From Adiantum capillus-veneris (taxonomy: Eukaryota > Streptophyta > Polypodiopsida > Polypodiales > Pteridaceae), in contig CM043946.1 in the NCBI GenBank assembly GCA_014529385.2, positions 37,894,058-37,958,057 of the forward strand: a DNA stretch of 64,000 nucleotides, given 5' to 3'. Made by a program: the position numbers and the translations under genes. Positions 43,731 through 53,543 of this stretch are shown here, piece by piece; within the stretch, counting starts at the first letter, position 1; every line of letters starts with the position of its first letter. The notes beneath the pieces are model-generated. The model made no database searches. It saw only the letters and a program-made list of their open reading frames with translations, and was not told the DNA's origin.

Positions 43731-46106
43731 TTACAATGGTACTTGGCCAGAACCCATCATTTCTCTATGATCATGAAACTCTTTGCTCACCTTTGGTAGA
43801 GGATGTTCTCTGAGGTTGTCACAATTTCCTTCATGGTTTACACAAACTGTGAGAAATTGGACAGCACGTTTACCATCTTTGCTACGTATCCTAGCATATG
43901 TTGAACCATCGTCCATTACCTTTGTTTCCATTCGAACTCCCACAATGTAGGGCTGTCCAAGGATGAGATGATATGAAGATGTATCATGTACAAAGAAGTT
44001 TTGGTCAATCTTTACATCACCTATTGTTACCTTCACACCTGGACATGCTGCATACAATTCACCGGATGAATTGTTTGCCACTTTTACCATCCAACCATGA
44101 TCTGTGTCCATCGGCCATTTGCACTTGTTGTAGAGACTCTTTGACATTATGTTTATTTCTGAACCATGGTCAATCAAGGCAACAAATGGCTCTTCAAGAT
44201 CACCTACCTTGACCAAAGTTTCTTTAGTAGCCCTTGCCCAATGACTTCGTGAATAGTAACTCCTAGGAATATCTTCAACTTCTTCATCATCATTTGAGAA
44301 ATACACTTGCTTCACTCTCCCACTAGATTGGTAGCATCCTACCACAGCTCCATCATTCTCCTTATTTTGCAGTTGCATCCCTTGTGTCTTTGAGGTTTCC
44401 CCTTCAACTTGTGGACGAGAAACTTCAGCAAGGGTTTGCCTCTTTCTCTTGATGATGTCAATGATCTCCTCATGGAATTCACGCTTTGCAATGCCAAGAA
44501 CTTCTCCCAGAGTAAACTCAATCTTTCTATTCAAGATCCTTTCATCCAAGACTTTCTTTAAATTTGTAGCAACCTCAATATCAGATTGTAGTTTATAAGT
44601 TGGGCCTTTTGTCTTACCTTTCGTTGGCTCTTTCTTCTTTCCTGTTGTAGACTCCTCCATGAGTACTTCAGGTGGAGATGCTCCTTGTGTTGAGGGTGTT
44701 TGAGAAGGCATTGAGTCGCTTCTTCCGCCACTTCTAGAAGCTTTTTTTGATGGTCCTTCATCAGCATTCTCACGTCTGCGCTTCTCTTCTACAATTGCCT
44801 CATTTTGTTGGCATTTTGTAATGTAGGCATGCACTGACAATGAGTCCACTGGATCATTCCATCCTGTTTCTAAACGTATGCAATCACCTGCTTCACGTAG
44901 AATCTCTTTTGTAAGCTTTCCCTTTTTAGCTAATTGCATGACATTTGGCCAAATTTGACCATGATGGTCACTCACTTCTTCATCACAAAAATGTTCAATT
45001 TTTACTCCATAAGTAGCTGCCTCAACTGAAGAGGTGGCATGCTTGGTTGCCATATCTTCAACTAAGGTTTGCATTCCCCCCTTCCCAAAGTTAGTTCTCA
45101 AGAGTAGACTGGTCTCTCTTAAGTGGATTTTACCATCCTTAAAAAAGACAACATCTTTTGACAAAGCATCACTAAAATCATCACAATCCCTTCTTACATG
45201 GTTTGTACTATCACACCAAATACATCTATTAACAAACCCTTCTTTGGGCTGTTGTCTTTGCCTAGGAAGTGGCCCTGATGGTTGGTCTTTTTCTTCAAGC
45301 TTTGCAAACTTCACCTTCAAGTCACGCATTCCCTTCACAAGCTCATCTAGCATGGACTCATCAAACTTAGGAGCGATAAAATTAGGCTTTACCATTTTGT
45401 CAGAAGTTGAGGTGGAAGGACTTGTAGTGTTTACTACCATCTTGTCCCTTCTTCTTTGTTGTTTGGCAAGCAGTGAGACAGCACCTTCAACCTCATTCCA
45501 GTCGGTCTTTAGTCCTTGCTCAGCATCTTTATCTTCAAGAAGAAGCTCCAAATTTTCTTGAAACTCTTTACCTGCAGCTTGTAAGAAAAGATCTGTCTTC
45601 TCTGCATCTAGTGTGGCCCTTTTTGTCCTAGTGAGTTGTGCATAGCGCCGCTCAAATTCCCTAAGTAGCTATGTTATTGATAGTCCTTGCTTTGGCTTGA
45701 CTACCCATTCTAAGAATGTCCTTTTGGTCACTCTCTCAGAGTCCTCCATGAAATATTCCTCCTTTAAAGCTACTTTGAGTTCTTCCCAATTTCTCCCATG
45801 CCCATCTTTAATTGCCCTAACATGCTCCCTAATTTCTGGAGCAACAACTAGCTCAAATCTTTGAATCATCTCACCTTCTGACACGCGATGCAGCTCCATC
45901 TCCTTCACATACTCGCGTAAGTACTTGGTTACATCTTTGCCATTGAACTGATCCATTCTGTTGACGAACGCTTGTATGGCCTTTGTTGCTGAAATCTCCC
46001 TTCTTTCAGTAGCATGTTGTTGTTGCATGAACATTGCAAATGCTTGAAACATTTGCATTGTTGCTGGGTCAAAATGCATACCCTGTTGCTCAACATGATC
46101 ACCCAT
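43731..46106 (-). pseudogene. gag: Family B Gag-protease (one nonsense)
   Basis: Starts MGDHVEQQGMHF at 46106, 30 bases after the primer site. Gag domain in the first 145 codons (Gln-rich stretch, then FNGKDVTKYLREYVKEM). A TAG at 45669-45671 replaces the AAG seen in copy A; the frame then stays open to 43731. CCHC knuckle CIWC...H...C near 45220. Protease near 44185 has ALIDHGSEINIMS, with His where Ser or Thr is usual, and a LILGQP strand. Ends in VPL-TAA at 43731-43733; the same stop is in copies A and C, so it is likely native. Confidence 0.85.
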
Positions 46107-46135
46107 GGTTACCCACAGACTCTCACCCTATCAGA

Positions 46136-46153
46136 TTCGCGTCGGGTTCACCA
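46136..46153 (-). other. Primer-binding site of copy B
   Basis: Six bases after the 5' LTR: TGGTGAACCCGACGCGAA. Copy C has the same site with one change (51876). Not initiator-Met type; tRNA not identified. Confidence 0.65.
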
Positions 46154-46326
46154 AAAATATGTCGAGAAATTTGCGGTCTTGCCAGGAAAGCATCGGGCTT
46201 ATGGCTGTGAGAGTTTGTGAGAGAACTCAACAAAAACTATATGAAGGAGTTAAACCATAGATGCCATGAAGACTAGGGCTTGGAAAGAAGTGCAATCAAA
46301 GAAGACTCACTCTTTCTCTCTTCCAC

Positions 46327-46575
46327 TCACACATACACAAAGAATGAACGCAAAAGAGAATGTAAAAACAATACGAAGATGAAAACATCAAGGCTATGGT
46401 CATATCGTATCATGGGTAATATGAAAGGGTTAATGGATGAGTTAATGGCATTCAATCTTGGCTGACTAAAAAGGCTACGAATTGTTCTTTGGAATTGTAG
46501 TTTTGTGCTTACCATAATATATATATTTTGTCTAGTGATTGGGATTAATTGTGTGTATAAATCCTCTTGGTTCAT
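46327..46575 (-). CDS. Leader small ORF, sub-type c (copy B 5' LTR)
   Basis: 82 codons: the usual 70-residue c-type protein (MNQEDLYTQL start, STKLQFQR, NPFILPMIRYD, DVFIFVLF) plus a 12-residue extension because the normal TGA is lost. Overlaps ORF b by ATGA (46572-46575). Ends 220 nt before the gag ATG. Confidence 0.65.
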   Translation of the reverse strand: MNQEDLYTQLIPITRQNIYIMVSTKLQFQRTIRSLFSQPRLNAINSSINPFILPMIRYDHSLDVFIFVLFLHSLLRSFFVYV

Positions 46576-46790
46576 AGCAAGATAACTACGCTTACATCAA
46601 AAGAAAAATTATAGTCTATGAGAGGTAGTATGATGGGATCCGGTGATAGAAGTATTTCATTGAGCCTTTCAGGGTTGAAGAGAAACACTATACGTTGTTG
46701 AAAGTGTATTTTACGGCTAATCCATACGTTAATTCTAATAGATCCTACAGAGTGAAAGCGATAGAAATGAGCATTATGTGGGTTATTCAT
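46572..46790 (-). CDS. Leader small ORF, sub-type b (copy B 5' LTR)
   Basis: 72 codons, MNNPHNAHFYRF start, intact: RINVWISRKIHFQQR, FNPERLNEILLSPDP, then a DY-x-FSFDVSVVILL end. First ATG ORF of the pair; its TGA overlaps the ATG of ORF c. Unknown function. Confidence 0.68.
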   Translation of the reverse strand: MNNPHNAHFYRFHSVGSIRINVWISRKIHFQQRIVFLFNPERLNEILLSPDPIILPLIDYNFSFDVSVVILL

Positions 46791-47332
46791 CTAGGATAGT
46801 ATGTGAGAAATGTAGATATGAGAGAAGTGAAGAGATGAGAAGTTTCCCTCCCAAGTCCTATTCTTGCCCGTAGGCAATAAGGATACTGCGGGGAGAGATG
46901 TACCTGTATCAAAGAGAACCTAGAGAGGATGAATTTCTAAGAATGAGAGGGATAGGTTTGGTTAAGGAGATGAGATTAGATACATATATATATGTTGGAC
47001 TAGAGATGAAAATGAAAACAACAAGAAATCAAGAAAGCATCAATGTAGAACACATCTTACTTGAAACCCTTCGGCACCATTATTGATGGGAGAGAGAAGA
47101 AGACGGGAGAATTCAACGTTGATTGATACGCCAAGTACAACACCTTCTTTGATTAGAGTTGATCCTCCAAGGATGGCGTACAAGAATGGCTAGTTTTCCT
47201 CTAGGAGAAAGTGTATAGGCTTGGGCTTATGTTAATGGGGCTAAGTACAATTAGGCATTACTACTCACTCCCTCAAGAATTCCTCTCATCAATGGCTTGA
47301 ATGCTTGAGTTTTTCTTCAAGGAAGAAGAGGT

Positions 47333-47344
47333 CCCCTTTTATAG
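47333..47344 (-). promoter_or_regulatory. TATA box of copy B 5' LTR
   Basis: CTATAAAAGGGG on the - strand; the likely promoter of the full-length copy B RNA. Confidence 0.6.
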
Positions 47345-48172
47345 GTGAAGGGAAACCCCAAGGCTTTACACAAGAAGAGAGGAGCCAGTGTGAAGAGGAA
47401 TTGGAAAAGTTGGAAATGAGCTGTCCCTGCATGATGTGGACAGACTGGGGTCCAGTATTTTGATCATATCTCCTCAACCGCAACTCCAAATAAAAAAGTA
47501 AAAATATGGACAAAAACATCAGCTCATTAGCTACGATTTGCATTTTGAAATCATTTTCCAATTCGGATTGGAACCTTGTGTAAAAAATTCATCAAAATAG
47601 GGTCCATTTCTGGCAGCAAAAGTCTTCATGTGGTCCCCTTAGCCTAGACTTTCATTTGATTCCAAAGGACACCTCATGCCATATGAAAGCATGACATTGC
47701 TCCTTGACAAAGTTTTGTAATCATGCTTGCAATAATGCATTAAAATAAGTGTATCTTTGAAATCATGCCAACTAGTGTCCCACTAGGATTTGATTCCCTC
47801 CTAGTAGCTATTTAAAAAGAAATATAAGAAAAATATGAAAAATACATAGAATATATATAGATTGGAAATTACTCTAGATATAGGATCTAGATAGGGTGTG
47901 AGATAATAATGAGATGGTAGAAAGAAAGAATCAATGCTTTTTGCCCCAAGTTAAAGAGGTGGAGCTATTGACACTTTTCCCATAGTATTTTTTGATGGTA
48001 AAGTAAGAATACATTACCCTTGAGATAAATAATAAGATGAGATAGAAAGCTTATTCTTATATTTACATATGCATATGTACATTATAGGAAATATAATTAT
48101 GTATCTAAAAAGTTACAAGATAACTCTTGTAGCATGTGTTCCCACTATGTACATGTCACAGCATGACAACGT

Positions 48173-49855
48173 GTGAATTGCCCCTTGGAGGGATTTTTAA
48201 AAACATTTCTCTCAATAAAAATTGCAAGGTGAGAACCTCTTTGTGCCGCCTTCTCCGCCTCTTTGTCGGGGTTGTTGATGGGTGCAAGGCAATGTTCAGG
48301 AAAAATCATTTTTCCAAACATACAAAATTCCCTTTCTTGAAGGAAATTTTAGAAAATTAGGTTTCTTTTTGGGGTTTTTACACTAATTTTCTCTATTTTA
48401 AGGTGGAATTTTTCCTTTTCCCCTTGCCTTCAACCGGCATTTTTTAAATTGAAATCGGCATGATACTAAGCTGAGACACATTTTTTAAATTGAAATCGGC
48501 ATGATACTAAGCTGAGACACATTTTTCCCAAACACTGGTGCAAGGGCTACGTCTTACTGAGTTGAAACCACTAGTTGGGTCCTTGCTCGCAAGAGTGTAG
48601 GTGCAAGTTTCATTTTGGCAAGAACACAAAATCCCAAGTCTCACTTGCATCAAGGGCAGCCATGTTAGAGTTCATCTCCTATTTCTTTTGTGCATATTGT
48701 ATGGCTAGTGGTTTCTGGGCTGGCCACCCACTTGGATGCATTTATGTTGTACACACTCATTTTGTTCGGCCACCCATATTCGGTTATGGGCACCCACTAT
48801 GTCTATGTTTTCCTATTTTCCCAATCGTGGTTTCTTAGTGGAGTCATGGAATTTTACCCTACCTACCCCTCGAGCACTATATATAGGTTTCCAGGCGTGA
48901 TTCTTGTATCATTGAAATCCGTTCTAGCATTGTGGTCTTTTGGGGACTCCTCTATCTATCTCTCTACTCTCTCGTATTTTTTCATCCATCCACTCTCACA
49001 TGGTATCATCACTAAAGAAGCACGCTTCAACACAATTCATCACCCTACCAGGAGCTAGCGTTAGCCATCTGGAGTGTTTCCATCACAGAGAACAACCTCA
49101 CCATCGCCATAACCTACCCCTGCTAGTGCTTTTTCCTCAGGTAGCTTTTTTTCCTAGGGTTATGTTTTACATGCTAGAGAGCCAATTTTGCTGAGCGTTC
49201 AGCTTTCTCCTCTCCTTCCTCATTGCTTCCTCTTTTTTAGACACCAAGCTCAACATTCACCTCCTAGCTAGATAGCTTGCATTTCTACTACCTTGCTATG
49301 TTTTCAGGTTTTGGCTGCATATTCTAGTAGCATACAATGCAAGAAACATCACGACCTTGTCGCCCTAGTACCCTCTTCATCACCTTCTAGGATCCTAGTG
49401 CCTTCCACAGGTGTTTATTGCCTTATAGGCATTATTTATGACATTTTTTACTTGTTGTTTTTCACCTGATTTGAGCACCTAGACGATTGAGATCAATGAG
49501 AATGATAACATTGACTTTTGTAACACTCTGGTGTCAATTAGTGGCATACAATCACACTGACTCCTACATTTTGGTAGCATTTCCAAACCCTTGCAAGTGT
49601 ATCTTTGGGTGGAAAGCAGGCTGGACATTTGTCTTTTGTGCAATAAACATTCCCATTGCTTGTCTAGACACCATTAGATGGTGATCCCATCAATTCTCAT
49701 GGACTGCTACAACTTTGGATTATTGGTACTCTCTACTATGGTTTGATCTTCTCAGAGATTCTTGGGCACACTGTCGTGCAGCTCCGCTCCCATGATAAGA
49801 AAGATGCCAGAAAAATGCACATCAAGTTTGTTTGAAGCTTATATGTTTAATGAAC
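48173..49855. other. Debris with copia-type LTR end, no gene
   Basis: Contains a 41-bp tandem duplication (48439-48520). CTATATATAGG at about 48887, followed by CTCACA then TGGTATCATCAC at 49001-49012, looks like the TATA, LTR end and initiator-Met primer site of a decayed copia-type element. No polyprotein follows. Confidence 0.45.
48439..48520. repeat. 41-bp tandem duplication
   Basis: Two identical adjacent 41-bp units (48439-48479 and 48480-48520), beginning ATTTTTTAAATTG. The next bases ATTTTT start a third unit. Confidence 0.95.
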
Positions 49856-49859
49856 AGTG

Positions 49860-50660
49860 ATTAAGGCCTGGTAACAGGCCAAGTTCAATAGTGAATGTAT
49901 GCCAGATGCGGCTCAAAGGGCCAAAATATGTCTTGGTAATGCTAAACAGTGAGTATGCTTGAAGTGGCCATAGCTGAATTTTTATCAATCAAAGTTGAAG
50001 TACTTAAAGGGCTCTACATGCCTGTCTTTACCGCTCATCAATCGGAGCAGATCCGTCCTGGATTAGGCAGCTACATCTAAAGTGACAGAATTGAAATGAA
50101 TGCACAGGCCTAAAGTGGTCACTTTGTGGAGCGCGTCGGTCTTTTCAGATCAGTGATCGGAGTTACGGTTGTCGAGTTATTGGCCGCGTTAAAGATGCAC
50201 CGGGGGCCGGTTCCTTATCAGTCCGGTCTGCTTGATTGGAGTGCTATCTGGGAATTTTGAGTTTTTGTCCAGATTTTTGAAATGCAATGATGGCGAGGAA
50301 AAGCAAACGTAGCTCCATCTTGCTGGGGAAAAATGATATGCTTGGCAGTGCTTTAGTCGGCATGTACGCCAGTGCCCGCCTAATGTGGTCCTCCAATGAA
50401 GGATGCCAGGCATTGCATCAGCCCGATATTTGTGCTAAATGTGATTCCCTTACAATGAATATGGCCGCTAATGAAGAAGCTTGGAAAAGCCTTGGTCAAT
50501 ATGTATGCCAAATGTGGTGTTGTTACGAAAGCACAAAAAGTTCTTGTTGAGTTCTTTGTCAAAAATGTCGTCTTTTGGAATGCAATGATTGCGGACGATG
50601 CCTTGGTCGGTATGTATGCTTAATGTGGGGCCCTAATGAAGTTTAGAGCCCAAGGGAAGC
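49860..50660 (+). pseudogene. Fragments of a PPR (pentatricopeptide repeat) gene
   Basis: Several short stretches match the plant PPR consensus. About 49895: YARCGSKGQ. About 50285-50390: WNAMMA and later SALVGMYA. About 50493-50640: ALVNMYAKCGVVTKAQKV, then VKNVVFWNAMIA, then DDALVGMYA-stop-CGALMK. These are the L/S motifs typical of PLS-class PPR proteins, which act in organelle RNA editing in plants. Frames shift and stops intervene, and spacers are not PPR-like, so this is a decayed or captured piece, not a gene. It lies just upstream of the LTR of copy C, possibly within an element. Confidence 0.65.
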
Positions 50661-50799
50661 CAGCCGCTCAAAGGTCCAAGGGAAAAAGGCCGCCCAAAAG
50701 AGGCTATTGGCCGTCTAAGGAAAGGAGTTGGCTGCCATAAATTGAGACCAAAGGGGATTTGGTCACCCACTATTGGCCACCCTTTTTTTTAAGGGCATG

Positions 50800-51871
50800 T
50801 GTGAACAAAGGAAATAAAAGGAAGGCAAGGGCATGACGGGCAACAAAGGCCGCACGCAGTGAGGAGGGAAGTAGAGCTCGCTCTCGCCAGCATGGGCCTC
50901 AAACGAGGTCGCTGTAGAGACGAGAAACACTCAGAAGCTCCTCGCGCACAAGTTCGGAACCAGCGGGGCTGGAATTAGTGCTGGTCCAAATCCCACCATG
51001 GCCACGTCAGCTACCTATTAGCGACATCGCTAATGGGTAGGCTATTTTTAGTAAGGGAGCCATGCAACCTATATAAAGAGGGACTTGTGTGATGGAGTGG
51101 GGGCCTTCTCATGGTTTTTTCTCTCTTGGGGAGTAGAAGCCAAAGCTTGTAAACCTCATTAGCCAAGCATCCGATTGCTCTCTTGCTCTCCGGGGAAGAA
51201 GGTGAGAGGTATTAGCCATCCTAATATAAAGCTCTTGAGGCTAAAGCTCTGGTATGTTTTTTTTCCTTCCCTTTTCATTTTGAACGCTCTCAAGAAGCAA
51301 GTGGTGCAAAGATCTTGAGCTCTAAAGATCCATAGCCCAAGCTAAGCTTCGTTAATCTATCCTAAGCCTAAGCCTAATCTCTCAATCCAAGCAAAGCTCT
51401 CGATTTCATTAAACTCTCACTAGCAGAGCCTAAACCTAATCTCGCTTAAGCCGATTTTCATAAACTCTCTATGCTTAATCACAAACTCTTAACCCAAGAC
51501 TAATCCTAATCTCGCCTCAGCCATAATCCTAAGCTCGCCAAGCCATTAACCCATAATTAATCTAATAACCATAAATTGGATTGGACTACCCAAGGCTTTG
51601 GAAGTTGAAGGCAGAAGACAGTCCAAGGTGGTTACTAGTAATCGTCTTGATTAGCACCTAGATTAAGACATGTTAAAGTTTGTAAAGTGCATAAACGTTT
51701 CCATTATTATTGGATTTAAACAGGGATATTGTGGCTTATTTGGTGTAAGGTGAATTGTCTATTGAGCTCTGTTTTTGTTAATTGTTTCTGCTGCACGTCT
51801 TTTCCCGCATCTCTCATAGCTCGGGGCCCGGTGCCTTCCCGGATCACCTTTCGCACACTTATCTCCCGACA
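50800..51871 (+). repeat. LTR of copy C (start uncertain)
   Basis: Ends ATCTCCCGACA at 51871, comparable to the family-B LTR end TTTCTCGACA, and is followed by the primer site. TATA box CTATATAAAGAGGG at 51069-51080. The start is not defined because no second LTR is in the window. 51340-51560 has loose repeats of CCTAA(G/T)CCTAATCTC. Confidence 0.55.
51069..51080 (+). promoter_or_regulatory. TATA box of copy C LTR
   Basis: CTATATAAAGAGGG, about 800 nt before the LTR end. Confidence 0.5.
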
Positions 51872-51875
51872 TTCT

Positions 51876-51893
51876 TGGTGAACCCGATGCGAA
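51876..51893 (+). other. Primer-binding site of copy C
   Basis: TGGTGAACCCGATGCGAA, one change from copy B, four bases after the LTR end. Confidence 0.65.
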
Positions 51894-51899
51894 ACGAGC

Positions 51900-53543
51900 C
51901 GGGATGAGCAGTGTGGTGAAGAAGGATGTCGACACCACAAGAGGCTGCCATGTAGCAAATGATGCAGAAATTTTCTTCTTACATGCAACAACAACACGCT
52001 GCCCAACAACAGTACAATTTTCAAGAGAGGATCCGTAAAGCTCGGCACACGGTTACCAAGAAATTGCATCGATTTGATGGCCGGGATATTAGCAAATATT
52101 GCAATATCTATGAGCAGACAATGGAAGAGAATATAATTGATGATCAGAATGCAGTGGAAGGGTTCCATTTAACTGTGGAGCCAGAACTTAGCAGATGAAT
52201 TAAAGAAATTCAAGCGGTTCAAGGCCCAAATTGGCAGGATTCCAAGAAGGTGCTTCAGGAGGAATACATCCTTGAGGATTCGCAAAGAGTAACAAGGAAA
52301 ATCTTTATGAAGTGGGTGGAGAAGAAGAACAAAAATCTGGCAGGAGAGTTATTATGGGAATTTGAGAAGAAATTCAAGCAACTGTCCTCAACAGAGCAAC
52401 GTTCAATGAGGGATTAGAAGGTTGAGTTGTTCATTTAGGCTACTCATCCTCGACTTCAAAAGAGTTTAGTGCAACAGTCAACATGATCGTGAAACGACAG
52501 ATGAGAGTCAATAAGTCTATTGTGGCTGACATCATTGGATGTTGTGGAAGAGGAACCTAAAGGGAAAACAACCTCGGCAATACCCAGAGTGGAGGAGCCA
52601 ATTCTTGAAGAATTGGTAAAAGGTATTCAAAAATTAAATTTGAAATTCAAAACTGTTAAATTTGAAGGACTAGCTGCAAAGGGGTCTACATCTGAGCCTA
52701 GACAACAGCCACCAGGCAAAGGCTGGGACCGATGCATGTGGTGTGACAATGAATACCACAAGTACGTTAAGGAATGTGATGAATTTGACAAAGCTTATAA
52801 AAGGAACGTGGTGTTCTGGAAGGACAAGAAGATACACCTTATGGCAACATGTGAGATGCTCCGCCTAAACTTCGGTAGGGGCGGCATGAAGAAGATAGTT
52901 GAAGAGATTCAGCATAATGTTGCTCTTGTGAAAGCAACTACATATGGGCTGCAAGTCTGCGGGAAGGGTGATGATGATGGTGTAGGTACCAAGGGTCAAT
53001 TATGGCCTTATGCTTTGAAGACAGTAGAAACAAGACAGGTCACTTATGGGAAGTTGCGGCAAGTAGGGAATTCAATTCGAGAAACCACAGGGTGCACTGA
53101 TCCAGTGGACATTGAATTAGCTACATATTTAAAGAACTTGCACAAAAAGGGGAAATGGACTATTGATGTGGACCTTGGATGGCGGATTCAAGCTACCAAT
53201 ATGCTTCCAGGTGGCCTCTGTGGTGCATGTGCCAATGTTAAGGGAATTGTAGGGGATGTCTGTGATGAGAAAAATTTATTTATACAGGAGCATTCCTCTT
53301 ATCCATTAATTATGGGGGCAAGCCTACATTACGGCTGTGCAAATGGAAACCAAAGTGTTGGATGATGGCTTGGCCTATGCCAGGGTTCAAAGCCGTGATG
53401 GTAAGAAAGCAGTGCAATTCTTGACTATATGTGTTGACCATGCCAAGAATAAGGACAGTCTACGGGATCATCCAATGCCGAAGATACACAAGGAATTTAG
53501 GGAGCACAGGTTTGCACAGGATTTTCTCGGAGTGCCATTATAA
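51900..53543 (+). pseudogene. gag: Copy C gag-protease remnant
   Basis: Relative of copy B gag. Gag domain at 51959-52198 and following bases is broken by several stops. CCHC-like knuckle at about 52730 (CMWC....H.....C) has one extra residue before the last Cys. The stretch holding the end of gag and the protease active site is deleted: the frame jumps from the DPVD region to the segment after the active site. A frameshift near 53330 precedes the last part, which ends in VPL-TAA at 53541-53543 as in copies A and B. Confidence 0.75.

Larger units (their letters stand above)
38138..48168 (-). mobile_element. Ty3/gypsy family B, copy B (near complete)
   Basis: About 10.0 kb with 2.0-kb LTRs (38138-40145, 46160-48168) and ACGT on both sides (38134-38137, 48169-48172). 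Element orientation: LTR start TGTCATGCTGTGACATG, LTR end TTTCTCGACA, primer site, gag-protease, pol in the -1 frame, polypurine tract, LTR. Only two nonsense codons break the two main frames (45669-45671 and 41506-41508). Two small leader ORFs are inside the LTR. It serves as the reference for the decayed copies A and C. Confidence 0.93.
46160..48168 (-). repeat. Family B copy B 5' LTR
   Basis: 2009 bp partner of 38138-40145. TATA at 47333-47344; small ORFs b and c lie about 550 and 770 nt downstream, both before the LTR end at 46160, therefore within the R-U5 leader. Confidence 0.92.
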
